Of a stretch of DNA of 64,000 nucleotides, positions 7,266 to 16,865 are shown piece by piece; position 1 is the stretch's first letter, and each line of letters starts with the position of its first letter. Location: the NCBI GenBank assembly GCA_039029195.1, contig JBCCGR010000001.1, positions 1 through 64,000 of the forward strand, given 5' to 3'. The notes beneath the pieces are model-generated. The model saw only the letters and a program-made list of their open reading frames with translations. It ran no database searches and was not told where the DNA came from. Both the position numbers and the translations under genes were made by a program. The stretch is from JBCCGR01 sp039029195 (GTDB taxonomy: Bacteria; Pseudomonadota; Alphaproteobacteria; Rhizobiales; Rhizobiaceae).

Positions 7266-8987
7266 CTATGCGTCCCTCACGCCGCGTGACTTCTCTTCCG
7301 CCGCATCAAGCGCTGCGGCAAGACGGTCATCTTCATTGTAATACTTGGCCCGCTCCCAGAATTTTGGACGGCCGATACCGGTGGTCATATGCTGGCCGGC
7401 GAGCTTGCCTTGCGCATCTTCACCGGTGATTTTGTACAGGAACACGTCCTGGGTGATGATCACGTCGCCTTCCATACCCATCACCTCGGTGATGTGGGTG
7501 ATGCGGCGAGAGCCATCGCGCAGGCGGGCTGCCTGAATGATCACATCAATCGAACCCACAATGATTTCGCGCACCGTCTTGGCGGGAAGCGTAAACCCGC
7601 CCATGGCGATCATGGATTCAATACGGCTGAGGCATTCACGCGGGGTGTTGGCGTGGATCGTTCCCATCGAACCATCATGGCCCGTGTTCATAGCCTGCAG
7701 GAGGTCAAACACTTCCGGTCCACGAACCTCGCCCACGATGATGCGCTCAGGGCGCATACGCAGGCAGTTCTTGACGAGATCGCGCATTGTGATCTCACCT
7801 TCGCCTTCAAGATTGGGCGGGCGGGTTTCCAGACGGACCGTATGCGGCTGCTGTAGCTGAAGCTCGGCGGAGTCTTCGCAGGTAATCACCCGCTCTTTCT
7901 CCTCAATGTAGTTGGTCATACAGTTGAGGAGCGTCGTCTTACCGGAACCAGTACCGCCTGAAATCACGAGGTTACACCGGCACTTGCCGATAATCTGAAG
8001 AATTTCAGCGCCTTCAGGCGTGATTGATCCGAAATTGACAAGCTGATCGAGGGTCAACTTGTCCTTCTTGAATTTACGAATGGTGAGGGTCGGTCCGTCC
8101 AGCGCAAGCGGTGGCGCAATAACATTCACACGAGAACCATCGGCAAGACGGGCGTCACAGATGGGACTTGAATCATCAACCCGTCGACCCACCTGGCTCA
8201 CAATGCGCTGGCAGATGTTCATCAGTTGATCATTGTCGCGAAACCGGACGTTGGTCTTTTGAACCTTACCGTCGACCTCGATGTAGGTGTTCTTGGCACC
8301 GTTCACCATAATGTCGGCGATGTCGTCGCGTTCCAGCAGTGGTTCAAGCGGACCGTAACCAAGCACGTCGTTACAGATGTCGGCGAGCAGTTCTTCCTGC
8401 TCGGCAATCGACATAACGATGTTCTTGATTGCGATGATGTCATTGACGATGTCGCGGATTTCTTCGCGCGCACCCTCATTGTCCAGCTTGGAAAGCTGCG
8501 ACAGATCAATGGTGTCGATGAGCGCAGAAAAGACCGATGTTTTTACATCGTAATATTCTTCCGACTTTTCCTTGCCGTCATCACCAGATTGTTCCTCAAC
8601 CGGTTGATTGGCGGCGGAGGTTGTATCGGAAAGCGGTGCAGGTGGCTCAAACCGTGATGGTGAAGGCGCAGCAGGAGTTGGCGATGGCGGTGGCACATCC
8701 AATTGGGAAGGCGCTGCCGGAGCAACCGCCTGCTCTTCAACCATTGCTGTTTCTGGCGCGCCAACGGATGCTGCATCTCCCGAAAGATCCGACATGGCTG
8801 GCGCCATAGGAGGGGCGGGGGGAGCAGCCGGTTGTGGCGCAGCCACCACGGGCTCTGCCGGTGCCTGTGGCGGTGCAACGGGCTCCGGAGGCGGCGCCGC
8901 ATCAAGCGTTTTTTGAACCTGCGAGGGTACCGAAAGCGAGGAGAAATCTCCGCCTTTCTTGTCGTTCCCGCCCCGTTTTCCAAACAT
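7266..8987 (-). CDS. cpaF: Tad pilus secretion ATPase CpaF (TadA)
   Basis: A 573-residue VirB11/PulE-type ATPase that powers Flp pilus assembly. The first ~140 residues are a Pro/Ala-rich, probably disordered, extension (APPPEPVAPPQAPAEPV). The catalytic half contains Walker A GGTGSGKTTLLN near residue 341, the Asp box ERVITCEDSAELQL, Walker B RPERIIVGEVRGPEVFD and the His box HDGSMGTIHANTPRE. It ends with an Ala/Glu-rich tail. Start ATG 8987 follows a GAGGAA site. It is longer than compact CpaF proteins because of the N-terminal extension. Confidence 0.96.
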   Translation of the reverse strand: MFGKRGGNDKKGGDFSSLSVPSQVQKTLDAAPPPEPVAPPQAPAEPVVAAPQPAAPPAPPMAPAMSDLSGDAASVGAPETAMVEEQAVAPAAPSQLDVPPPSPTPAAPSPSRFEPPAPLSDTTSAANQPVEEQSGDDGKEKSEEYYDVKTSVFSALIDTIDLSQLSKLDNEGAREEIRDIVNDIIAIKNIVMSIAEQEELLADICNDVLGYGPLEPLLERDDIADIMVNGAKNTYIEVDGKVQKTNVRFRDNDQLMNICQRIVSQVGRRVDDSSPICDARLADGSRVNVIAPPLALDGPTLTIRKFKKDKLTLDQLVNFGSITPEGAEILQIIGKCRCNLVISGGTGSGKTTLLNCMTNYIEEKERVITCEDSAELQLQQPHTVRLETRPPNLEGEGEITMRDLVKNCLRMRPERIIVGEVRGPEVFDLLQAMNTGHDGSMGTIHANTPRECLSRIESMIAMGGFTLPAKTVREIIVGSIDVIIQAARLRDGSRRITHITEVMGMEGDVIITQDVFLYKITGEDAQGKLAGQHMTTGIGRPKFWERAKYYNEDDRLAAALDAAEEKSRGVRDA

Positions 8988-9033
8988 TTACAGTGTTCCT
9001 CAGATTTGCTTTGCCGGTCGCTTGCCTGTCGAC

Positions 9034-10320
9034 CTATTTTTGTTTTCTGAACCGTTGAAGCAGAGACATGCCAGAGGCCTTTTTCTGCTCGCCCGCAGGC
9101 GTGCGCCCGGTGATGATGTTGGCGACCTGTTCGATCATACCGACAACCGCATGTTTGGGATCCATTTCTGAGATCATTTGTCCGTTGTTCCCGGCGGTAC
9201 CGAAGAGGTTTGGCTCAAATGGAATAACCGCCAGCGGTTCGATTTCGAGAGGCTCACAGAAATCGCTGACACTGATTTCCGGGCGTTTGGAAACGTTGCA
9301 CTGGTTTAGAACCAAGTACGGTGTTGAATCGTTTGGCCGCAGATCTTTCAGCTTGTCGATCAGGTTTTTGGTGTTGCGCAGGTTCGCAAGATCGGGAACC
9401 GCGGTAACAATCACCTTGTCAGCCGACGACAGCAGCTGCTGGCTCCAACCCGACCACAAATGCGGAATATCCATAACGACATTCGGCGTGGAGCGTTGAG
9501 CCACCTCAACAATCGAAGTGAAATCACCGGGGCCGAAGTCGTATGGGCGGTCCAACACACTCGGCGCTGCCAGCAGATTCAAGTGATCGGAACATTTCGC
9601 GAGAATGCGATCCAGATAGGTATCATCCACCCGATCCGGGGACATAACGGCTTCGGCCATTCCCTGAGCCGGATCCTGATCAAAGTTGATGTTGGCGGTT
9701 CCGAAGGCCAGATCAAAATCGCCAAGGATCACATCGCTTTCAAACTTGTCCGCAATGGTCCAGGCCACATTGTGCGCAATGGTCGAGGATCCCACCCCAC
9801 CCTTGGCACCCACAAAGGCAAAGGATTGACCAAGTGGGTCAGCTTCCGGATTGACGAACAGTTCCGACACAATTTTCATGATGTCGGCCATCGAAACGGG
9901 TGCAACCAGATATTCAGACACGCCGCGTGATGTTAGCTCACGATAGAGTTGCACATCGTTTTCATGTCCAATCACCACGACCTTCGAGCCGGCGTCGCAA
10001 ACCTGAGCCAACCGTTCCAGGTCTGCAATCAAGCCACCCGGATCACTCTTGGATTCCACCACAATCAGATTGGGTGTCGGCGCATTTGAATAAAAATCGG
10101 TGGCTGTAAGAATGCCACCCATATGAACCTTCACATGGGCCTTCGCCATGCGTCGATCGCCGGAGGCGTTCTCAATGGAGTTCGCAATGGCTTCCGTTTC
10201 GCAAAATGCCTGAATGGAAACCCGCGGAACAGGTCGAATGGAATCAAGCTCCGGTCTGGGAGCCTCACTGCGCGGTTGTTCACCAACTTCGTGCATTTCG
10301 CTGTGAGCAAGATTAGACAT
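9034..10320 (-). CDS. cpaE: Pilus localisation ATPase CpaE (TadZ)
   Basis: A 428-residue protein with an N-terminal receiver-like domain (about residues 60-160, ATDFYSNAPTPNLIVVESK and GHENDVQLYRELTSRGV) and a C-terminal MinD/ParA-type ATPase with the deviant P-loop AKGGVGSSTIAHN near residue 175 and the switch-type DFDLAFGTANINFDQD. CpaE/TadZ places the pilus machinery, usually at a cell pole. It lies between cpaD (36 bp) and cpaF (46 bp) in the minus-strand operon. A GGAAG site precedes ATG 10320. Confidence 0.94.
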   Translation of the reverse strand: MSNLAHSEMHEVGEQPRSEAPRPELDSIRPVPRVSIQAFCETEAIANSIENASGDRRMAKAHVKVHMGGILTATDFYSNAPTPNLIVVESKSDPGGLIADLERLAQVCDAGSKVVVIGHENDVQLYRELTSRGVSEYLVAPVSMADIMKIVSELFVNPEADPLGQSFAFVGAKGGVGSSTIAHNVAWTIADKFESDVILGDFDLAFGTANINFDQDPAQGMAEAVMSPDRVDDTYLDRILAKCSDHLNLLAAPSVLDRPYDFGPGDFTSIVEVAQRSTPNVVMDIPHLWSGWSQQLLSSADKVIVTAVPDLANLRNTKNLIDKLKDLRPNDSTPYLVLNQCNVSKRPEISVSDFCEPLEIEPLAVIPFEPNLFGTAGNNGQMISEMDPKHAVVGMIEQVANIITGRTPAGEQKKASGMSLLQRFRKQK

Positions 10321-10356
10321 ACAATTAACTTCCGTCTTGATGCGGCCTGAGCGTGA

Positions 10357-11106
10357 CTACGGGGTGGTTGTGGTCTGGAAGACCGTGGCGGTGTCCTCAC
10401 CCTGACGATACTTGTCGAGGACAGTGCCGCGACGCCCTGCATCGGTTGAGGTGGTGCCTCTTGGTCCCAGAAGATCCGATGGATTGGCAATGATGGCCGC
10501 CAGATTGTTCTGACTTGCGCATCCAAAGTTGTGGTACTGGCGATTTTCCGATGAGTTAGTCAGGTCGTCTGGCCACTGACCACATCCCTTCACATTGGCT
10601 TTGATCGACGCGTAAGCAAGGCGAATTGGTGCTGCAGCGCCATTCTGTCCGGCAAAGTACGGTGCGGTAACAATACGTCGGCGCGGGATGCCGTTCTTCT
10701 TCAGCATGCGAACAATTTTGGTCGCAACTTTTTGCGCCGCACCTTCATTTGATGATCCTGATGGGATCATCACCCTGATGGTGCCACTTGCGGATTTTCT
10801 GAATTCGTTGGCGAACCCCGTGATGGAACTCTTCGTCGCCAGCGGCAGATCATACGAACCCGATGCGACTGGAACATCCATGGTTTCTTCCTGCTCCGAA
10901 ATCACAATCGGATGGCGAGTGCGATAGTCATCCGGCACCGAACCAACGGTGTAGTGCCGCTTGGAATAGTTGGCGCAACCCGTGATCAGCGAGCCAGTGG
11001 AAATCAGAATTCCAGCGAGGACCAGCGAGGAGACGCCGCTGTTTCGGGTGCGCGCAGCCGGGCTCAGGATACGGGATAGAAGGGGCTTCCTAGTCATCGT
11101 TTTCAT
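10357..11106 (-). CDS. cpaD: Pilus assembly lipoprotein CpaD
   Basis: A 249-residue outer-membrane lipoprotein of the CpaD family. An N-terminal hydrophobic segment ends in the lipobox-like ITGCAN, giving the lipidated cysteine. The central YTVGSVPDDYRTRHPI and the C-terminal FGCASQNNLAAIIANPSDLLGPR are family hallmarks. CpaD helps the CpaC secretin assemble. I place the start at ATG 11106, preceded by AGGATCATC; an upstream GTG at 11127 overlaps the cpaC stop (GTGA) but has no visible ribosome-binding site. The tail is Thr-rich. Confidence 0.92.
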   Translation of the reverse strand: MKTMTRKPLLSRILSPAARTRNSGVSSLVLAGILISTGSLITGCANYSKRHYTVGSVPDDYRTRHPIVISEQEETMDVPVASGSYDLPLATKSSITGFANEFRKSASGTIRVMIPSGSSNEGAAQKVATKIVRMLKKNGIPRRRIVTAPYFAGQNGAAAPIRLAYASIKANVKGCGQWPDDLTNSSENRQYHNFGCASQNNLAAIIANPSDLLGPRGTTSTDAGRRGTVLDKYRQGEDTATVFQTTTTP

Positions 11107-11123
11107 CTTGATGATCCTGATAC

Positions 11124-12692
11124 TCACTTGAAAATAAATCCGATTGAGCCGTTGTACCGGCCTTTGGGAATGTCGCCCTTCTTGGCGCCATAAACCCGGT
11201 TAACGCGACCCATGAAGTAACCGGCACTGTCAGATGCGGCGCCAAAGTTGTCGTCTGGCTGTGCAAGTTTCTGCCGGGCAACCGGGCGAACAAGATAGGG
11301 GGTTACCATGACCACAAGTTCGGTTTCGGAGCGCTGAAACTCGCGGCTTCTAAACAGTGAGCCAAGCACGGGAACCTTGGCCAATCCCGGATACCCCGAT
11401 ACGGTCTGGCGAACATCGTCGCGCACCATTCCGGCAATCACCATGGAACCACCCGATGGAAGCTCCACCGTGGTGTCTGCCATGCGGCGACGAATACCAG
11501 GAATGTTGAGGGCTGGTCCGACCGCACGTGGAATCGAGAATGACCCTTCAGCGGAGGGTTCGCTCACCTCGGTGCGGATTTTCAGGCTGATGCGGCCAGG
11601 TGTCAGAACCACCGGTGTAAATTCCAGGGAAATACCGTATTCAATGTTTCTGGTGCGATAGCGCACCGAGCCAGGGCTCGTCTGAACGCCAGTTTGCGAG
11701 TCGAAGGTTGGCGCGGTCTCATCCTTGCCATCGGGCACCGGGAACTCTCCACCCACCCGGAAAATAGCCTTTTCACCGGAAATGGCGGTCAGAGTCGGGT
11801 TGGCAAGCGTGCGCATCACACCAGACTGTTCGAGAGCCTTGATTGTTGACGTCAAAGTGCCGCCACCAATCGGTGCGCGAATGTCCGTGCTCTGGTTCGA
11901 GCCGATACGACCAAGCTGGAAAGGATTATCGCTGAATTGCGAGAACCTGAAATTGCCGGCAGCGTTTGCCACCAAATCGGTATCGATCCCGAGTTGTTTG
12001 ACGATTGAGCGCTGGATTTCAGCAACCGTCACTTTCAGATGAACCTGATCCTCGCCTTCAATCTTCAGCAAATTGACGATCTGGCTCGAACGCTCAGATT
12101 CATTCAAAACGAACTGCAAACCGCTGTTTGATTGGGCTGCATTCGCTGCAGAATTTTGTGACTGAGTCTGAGTTTGTTCGCCGCCAGTCACGAAGATTTC
12201 GGCGATGCGCGCAGCCTTCGCGGATGCCTGAGGCGTTGGAACTGTACCGGTCAGCACGATGTTGTCGTTGATCATCTCGACATCAATGTCTGAGTTCGGG
12301 ATCAGGCGCTCGATTGTCTCAACGAGACCTTCAATGTCACGTTCCACTCCCAGTTCCAGATTCAACATCTGCTGGCCGGAACCGTCGAAGACAAAGATGT
12401 TTGTCTGTCCAATACGCTTGCCGAACAGATAGATGCGTCTTGATGTTCGGGTCACCGCATCGGCGACGTCCGGGTTGGCCACAAGAATGTCGTGAGCGTC
12501 GCGTGGCAAGTCGATGACCAGCGACTTGTCGAGACCCAGCGAAACCCGGCGCGATGAACCGCGTTCTCCGTCCGAAACCTTGATGTAGTTGCGAGACGCG
12601 TTTTGAGCCGAAGCCTCGCCAACCATCAGTGTGACGGGAGCTGCGAATACAGCGGCGAGCAGAAAGCGGTGCAATGATTTGGTCAATCCCAT
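11124..12692 (-). CDS. cpaC: Tad pilus secretin CpaC (RcpA)
   Basis: A 522-residue outer-membrane channel through which the Flp pilus emerges. A cleavable signal peptide (residues 1-30) precedes the pilus N-domain (VDLGLDKS-type start, then HDILVANPDVADAVTRTS and FGKRIGQTNIFVFD), a BON-like segment (NDNIVLTGTVPTPQ), and the secretin domain with FRVGGEFPVP and VPVLGSLFRSREFQRSETEL. The start is set at ATG 12692, which has AGGGGGA 7 bp upstream; an ATG 42 bp further up lacks one. The linker near residues 185-205 is Gln/Ser/Asn-rich. Confidence 0.95.
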   Translation of the reverse strand: MGLTKSLHRFLLAAVFAAPVTLMVGEASAQNASRNYIKVSDGERGSSRRVSLGLDKSLVIDLPRDAHDILVANPDVADAVTRTSRRIYLFGKRIGQTNIFVFDGSGQQMLNLELGVERDIEGLVETIERLIPNSDIDVEMINDNIVLTGTVPTPQASAKAARIAEIFVTGGEQTQTQSQNSAANAAQSNSGLQFVLNESERSSQIVNLLKIEGEDQVHLKVTVAEIQRSIVKQLGIDTDLVANAAGNFRFSQFSDNPFQLGRIGSNQSTDIRAPIGGGTLTSTIKALEQSGVMRTLANPTLTAISGEKAIFRVGGEFPVPDGKDETAPTFDSQTGVQTSPGSVRYRTRNIEYGISLEFTPVVLTPGRISLKIRTEVSEPSAEGSFSIPRAVGPALNIPGIRRRMADTTVELPSGGSMVIAGMVRDDVRQTVSGYPGLAKVPVLGSLFRSREFQRSETELVVMVTPYLVRPVARQKLAQPDDNFGAASDSAGYFMGRVNRVYGAKKGDIPKGRYNGSIGFIFK

Positions 12693-12750
12693 GGATTGTC
12701 CCCCTGAATGACGCGAATTACCCAACATGTTCACTTAAATCCTCGTGCCA

Positions 12751-13563
12751 CTAACCTTTGGGGACCACTTCGGTGGTGGTGCCGAACTTGATGATGCGCA
12801 AAGCACCCTTGTCTTTTCGGGACTTGCCGCCGGTGAGCAGATGGCCTGCGCCATCTGAATCTTCTTCCTTGGAATCTTCCAGACTGCGCAGAGCCAGCGT
12901 CAGCCTGTCAGCCATCTGTTGTGCGACGGTCAGAATTTCTGATTGCTGAGGCGTCAGCTCCAGCGTGGCGGTGCTGCCAACGACGGTCTTCTTTCCGTCG
13001 ATTTCCTCAATGGTCTGGTCGATCGCCAGAACCCGAACATTGACGAGAATGGTTTCAGTGAGAAACTCGTTCCGCTTTTCGCCGCGGCGCGTCATGATCA
13101 CATCCACCCTGTCGTTGGGGAGGATGAAGCCGCCGGCAGAGGTATCAGCCGAGATGCTGACCGCGATTGCCCGTTTGCCCGCAGGCAGGATTGCAGAGAG
13201 ATAGCCCTGATCAGAACGAACCAGTTTTGATTCGCGAATGGGCTCCCCGGCATAAATTGTGGAACGAACCACAGCGCCAACAATTTTTGTCATCGCTTCC
13301 GGGTTGGCTTGCTCGGTAAGAAACGCTTCATTGAGCGCGGTGCGTGGCCAATCCTGCCAGGTCAGGTTTTCTTCTTTAATGGAGAACCCGATGGGAATGT
13401 CGCCTTGTGCGACAAGCACCCGTTCCAGTTCAATTTTCGGGGCTTCCGCGACCTGAGCAACCGGCGTAGGTTCGGGTTGCTGCGCCAGGTTCATGGCCAT
13501 CATGGCCGCGCCGCCTGCAGCGACAACGGCAACACCCAAAACGGCTAATTGTGCAACTTTCAT
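12751..13563 (-). CDS. cpaB: Flp pilus assembly protein CpaB (RcpC)
   Basis: A 270-residue periplasmic protein with one N-terminal membrane anchor (QLAVLGVAVVAAGGAAMMAM), an SAF domain (VLVAQGDIPIGFSIKEENLTW then IYAGEPIRESKLV) and the RcpC-type RPVSV-like core GKRAIAVSISADTSAGGFILPNDRVDVI split over residues 130-160. CpaB supports the CpaC secretin. ATG 13563 is preferred over a TTG 12 bp upstream. It begins a same-strand run through tadC and is separated from cpaA by a terminator-like hairpin. Confidence 0.93.
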   Translation of the reverse strand: MKVAQLAVLGVAVVAAGGAAMMAMNLAQQPEPTPVAQVAEAPKIELERVLVAQGDIPIGFSIKEENLTWQDWPRTALNEAFLTEQANPEAMTKIVGAVVRSTIYAGEPIRESKLVRSDQGYLSAILPAGKRAIAVSISADTSAGGFILPNDRVDVIMTRRGEKRNEFLTETILVNVRVLAIDQTIEEIDGKKTVVGSTATLELTPQQSEILTVAQQMADRLTLALRSLEDSKEEDSDGAGHLLTGGKSRKDKGALRIIKFGTTTEVVPKG

Positions 13564-13724
13564 TTCGGCATCCAACCACGCATGACAATGCTGTTCGGTG
13601 CCGATACTGACCCGTCAATCGTGTAATTATGGTTAATGAATTGCTTGGAAGCGCAGTTAACGAAACCTTGTATGCTCATTCCGTTGCGGAACATTGCCGC
13701 TTATTGGGCGCTTCCAACAAGAAA

Positions 13725-13749
13725 CGCTCCGAACCATATGGCCGGAGCG
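13725..13749 (-). terminator. Hairpin between cpaA and cpaB
   Basis: CGCTCCG (13725-13731) pairs with CGGAGCG (13743-13749) around an 11-nt loop. Read on the minus strand it is followed by TTTCTT. It probably attenuates transcription from flp-cpaA into cpaB. The 253 bp between the two genes hold no other recognisable feature. Confidence 0.45.
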
Positions 13750-13816
13750 CTTTGCATTTTCTAACGATCGAGAGGCTCCGCCTGGAGGAAACTCAGCTTT
13801 CGGGCCTCTTTAGCGA

Positions 13817-14338
13817 CTAGACCAACCAGGCAGCGTTTTCATAAACATAGGCCATCCAGCGCGTGTCTGGATAAAGCGCCAGTGCTGCTGGTCCCATGGC
13901 GATACCATACGGTACGCCTTCATCCTTTGAATGGAGTCTTGAAATCCACTCCACTTGCATGAGCGATGTGGGAAGGGCAAAGCGACGGGCCATCAAGAGC
14001 AGGATGGTAAGCAATCCGCCAAACAGACCCGAATAAATGAAGAATGCCGTCGAGTTTTCAAAACCCAGCCACAGCACGACGGATGCTGCGAGCTTGACAT
14101 CGCCACCCCCGACCCAACCAAAATAGAAGCAGGCGAAACCGATCGCGAGCACCAGAGTTGCCAGCGCAAGGTTCCAGCCTATCGTCTGCAAATCCATTCC
14201 CGTTGCAACGCTTAAAACGGCAAACCCTGCAATTAGGGCAATTGAAATCTTGTTCGAGATCGTCATGGAAAACAGATCCATGATGGCCGCCGACAGAACA
14301 GCAACCGGGAACAGACACAAGAGAGCAACTTCAATCAT
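13817..14338 (-). CDS. cpaA: Prepilin peptidase CpaA
   Basis: A 173-residue multi-spanning aspartic protease of the A24 family that cleaves and may methylate the Flp prepilin. The two catalytic aspartates are visible in AAIMDLFSMTISN (about residue 22) and in GWVGGGDVKLAASV (GxGD-type, about residue 83). Five to six hydrophobic segments cover the chain. It is the short form without the cysteine-rich methylation domain, as usual for Tad systems. It lies 149 bp downstream of flp on the minus strand. Confidence 0.93.
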   Translation of the reverse strand: MIEVALLCLFPVAVLSAAIMDLFSMTISNKISIALIAGFAVLSVATGMDLQTIGWNLALATLVLAIGFACFYFGWVGGGDVKLAASVVLWLGFENSTAFFIYSGLFGGLLTILLLMARRFALPTSLMQVEWISRLHSKDEGVPYGIAMGPAALALYPDTRWMAYVYENAAWLV

Positions 14339-14423
14339 CGAGGATCATCCGCAAGGGTCAGACTTTTTCCATCAATTTAGTCAACGTCATTTAAGGGGCC
14401 GTAAACGCTGTCTGAATTGCGTA

Positions 14424-14458
14424 CAAAAAAAGGGCCATCTTGCGAACAAGATGACCCT
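14424..14458 (-). terminator. Rho-independent terminator of flp
   Basis: On the minus strand AGGGTCATCTTG - TTCG - CAAGATGGCCCT forms a 12-bp stem with one mismatch, a TTCG loop and a run of seven T. It sits 30 bp after the flp stop. This is the clearest intrinsic terminator of the window and would let the abundant pilin message be made separately from the assembly genes. Confidence 0.9.
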
Positions 14459-14487
14459 GAGCAAAAAGCTCTGAAGCGAAGCGCTTC

Positions 14488-14652
14488 TTAGCCAAGAGAA
14501 GTGTCAACAGACTCAAACTTGGACTTGATGTCGCCACCGATGTTGGTAGCAGCGGTGATGATCGTGATCGAAATCAGAGCGGCGATGAGGCCGTATTCGA
14601 TTGCGGTTGCACCAGATTCGTCTTTCAAGAAACGTGCGAATGCCTTTTTCAT
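14488..14652 (-). CDS. flp: Flp/Fap-type pilin
   Basis: A 54-residue major pilin. A short basic leader (MKKAFARFLKDESG) is followed by the Flp processing motif: cleavage after Gly, then ATAIEYGLIAALI with Glu+5 and Tyr+6, and a single hydrophobic stretch that forms the pilus core. The start is ATG 14652, preceded by AAGGAAAG; longer upstream frames have no site. It is followed by a strong terminator, so it is probably transcribed mostly as a monocistronic message. It is cleaved by CpaA. Confidence 0.95.
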   Translation of the reverse strand: MKKAFARFLKDESGATAIEYGLIAALISITIITAATNIGGDIKSKFESVDTSLG

Positions 14653-15015
14653 GGTTCTTTCCTTACTCCACGTGTTTACAGCAAATTCGTCGGTTTGTTG
14701 TTGTTTCCGATCGAATGAGGGCAATCTACTCACGCCCTGTTGAAAACGGCTTAAGAAACAGGATTACCAAAACGTGAAATCATACGAGCGGCGAATATGG
14801 TTTACCGCGCGTTAGTCCAATCATTTCAATTCGATGCACCGCAATTTCCGCCCGCTGCCCGATGTCTGAGCCCCTGAGACGCCCCATTTGATTTGGTCAC
14901 GCCATATTACCGATCATGAATGCGCCACTTTTGCCGCTATTGATGCCGGAGCGCGGACCTATCACGAAACGGGCGACAGGGGCACCGCGCCACCTCGAAA
15001 CTGTTTGACAAGAGA
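14653..15015. other. 363 bp divergent promoter region
   Basis: Lies between flp (minus) and the PAN-domain protein (plus). It must hold both promoters, but I see no convincing -35/-10 pair, sigma-54 site or operator. No coding potential is recognised. Confidence 0.4.
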
Positions 15016-16746
15016 ATGAGTTCCCAAATGAACGCCACCCCTGTCCGTTTGCTTTTGCGCAGCGCTGCGCTTTCCGCCTGCTTGATCTTTGGTTCGAACA
15101 TGGCCGTTGCGCAGAGCAATTCCGGTGCCCCCCGCATCATACCACTCAACAAGAACTCCGGCCTGACGACTGGTTCGGTCAACTTGCCGGGATTTACGCG
15201 CGTACCGAAAGCGGCCATTCGCGGTCACAACAAGAAGCGTCTATCAAATGTCACGCCACAACAGTGTGCAGCAGCCTGCGCGAGCGAAGCATCCTTCGCT
15301 TGTGTGTCATTTGATTATCGCCGCAACACCAAGCAATGCGATTTGAGTGACAAGCGTTCTTCCGACGTGGGTGGCTTGCGCAAGGATTTTGCCGGATCGC
15401 TTTACGATCATTATGAGCGTTCGACCGCTGCCCTTAAGCCGACAACTACACCTGAACGTGAAAAAGTCACTGCCGCTGAGCTCCCGCGCGCCAAACCGGC
15501 TGAATCGGAAAAGCCAAAGCGCAGGGTGGAATCGCAGCGCACACCCCGCGACAAGCGCGGTCTTGATGTGGCGATGTGGACAACGATCAGAAACTCGGAT
15601 GATCCGGATCTCTTCAAAGCCTACTTGAAGCGTTTCCCAAAAGGGGTGTTCGCAGCAATCGCCAAAGAGAAGCTCGAAATCCTCGATCAGCCGCAGGAAA
15701 CAGCAAAGGCTTCTCCTGAAAAGCCGGTGCGAAAGGCAATCCCCGAAAAACCGCTTAACAGACCGCTGCGGGAACGCGCTGCGCTGCAACCCTTGCCAAG
15801 AACGAACGCGCCACTGCAGCCTGAAAGACCACGCAATAGTCTCACGTCGTTGCCTGAGAAACCAAAGGTCGGGATCGAAGCGCAGCCGCTTCCCCGCGCA
15901 AAACTTGTTCCGCCATCATCGAGCAGTGGCGGGTTGACTGCGGACAATCGGACCGCGGATCAGCTTATTCAGGCCGCACGCGCTGCCGCTACGAATGGCA
16001 ACGGATCAGAAGCCACACGCCTGTTGCAATTGGCCGGACAAAAAGGTTCAAGCGAAGCTTGGTTCGTGCTGGGCTGGATGTACGAGACGGGTGATGCGGT
16101 CCCCGCCGATCTTTCGGTCGCTGCACAGCACTATCAGAAGGCCAACGCTAACGGCTATCCCGGTGCGTGGTTTCGCCTTCTATTGATCCACGACCGGCAA
16201 GGCGACTTCAGCGCCGGGACATCCATGTTTCTTGCGAGCTATAAAGACGCGCCGGCTGCAGTTTGGAAAATCAGGAACCGGCTCAGCGAGGATCTGCGCC
16301 GCGCTATCCAGACCCGATTGAGCGAAACCGGACATTATCTTGGTGCCATTGATGCAGCCTTTGGAACCGGTACTAGACAAGCAGTGGAATCCTTTTCCGG
16401 CCGGGCTGAAAAACCCACCGAGACACGCGAAGCACGTCTGTCGCCTCCGAATGATGAGGCCGTTGAGACACGCCCGGTGGTTCCACAAGTGGAGCAACGC
16501 CGCGAACGCCGTCAACGTCGCATCGCAACCGAGCGCGAGCGGGCTCTCGCCGGCGATCTTCAACTCCAGCTTCAGCGTGTAGGCTGTTACTACGGATTTG
16601 TGGACGGCGTCTGGGGCGGTGGTTCCGCGCGCGCCATGCGCAATTTCAACAGATGGGCTGGTGAACGGCTTCCCATCAACAGGCCCACCCGCCGCGCACT
16701 GGAAACCGTTCTTCTTTATGACGGTCCGTTGTGCGGCGTAGACTGA
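15016..16746 (+). CDS. Secreted PAN / Sel1 / peptidoglycan-binding-like multidomain protein
   Basis: A 576-residue exported protein of unknown role. Signal peptide (about 1-33), then a PAN-type disulfide domain (about 60-135; TPQQCAAACASEASFACVSF), then a repeat of the type found beside caspase-like proteins (about 186-222; MWTTIRNSDDPDLFKAYL), a long Pro/Arg/Lys-rich linker (225-300), Sel1-like helical repeats (about 320-390; GWMYETGDAVPADLSVAA), and two peptidoglycan-binding-like segments (about 425-450 and 510-576; RVGCYYGFVDGVWGGGS). It is divergent from flp and followed by a secretin-N-domain protein, so a role at the envelope around the pilus is plausible but not shown. ATG 15016 or ATG 15028 may start it. 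Confidence 0.75.
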   Translation: MSSQMNATPVRLLLRSAALSACLIFGSNMAVAQSNSGAPRIIPLNKNSGLTTGSVNLPGFTRVPKAAIRGHNKKRLSNVTPQQCAAACASEASFACVSFDYRRNTKQCDLSDKRSSDVGGLRKDFAGSLYDHYERSTAALKPTTTPEREKVTAAELPRAKPAESEKPKRRVESQRTPRDKRGLDVAMWTTIRNSDDPDLFKAYLKRFPKGVFAAIAKEKLEILDQPQETAKASPEKPVRKAIPEKPLNRPLRERAALQPLPRTNAPLQPERPRNSLTSLPEKPKVGIEAQPLPRAKLVPPSSSSGGLTADNRTADQLIQAARAAATNGNGSEATRLLQLAGQKGSSEAWFVLGWMYETGDAVPADLSVAAQHYQKANANGYPGAWFRLLLIHDRQGDFSAGTSMFLASYKDAPAAVWKIRNRLSEDLRRAIQTRLSETGHYLGAIDAAFGTGTRQAVESFSGRAEKPTETREARLSPPNDEAVETRPVVPQVEQRRERRQRRIATERERALAGDLQLQLQRVGCYYGFVDGVWGGGSARAMRNFNRWAGERLPINRPTRRALETVLLYDGPLCGVD

Positions 16747-16865
16747 TAGGATTGCGCGTCTAAAGCGCCGCTAGCTCCTCATCCCAAAACCGCTGGTCAT
16801 TAAGCAATCATTCACCAAACTGGGCGATTGTGAAGCCCACAATCTGCTCAGCTTTGGGAGCCACC

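Noticed and set aside
6258..7289. Long plus-strand open frame of 343 codons
   Set aside because: It lies exactly opposite tadB, whose family motifs are unmistakable. The antisense translation is rich in His, Gln and Asp and resembles no family.
13629..13820. 63-codon plus-strand frame between cpaB and cpaA
   Set aside because: It spans the terminator-like hairpin and overlaps the end of cpaA; no recognisable product.
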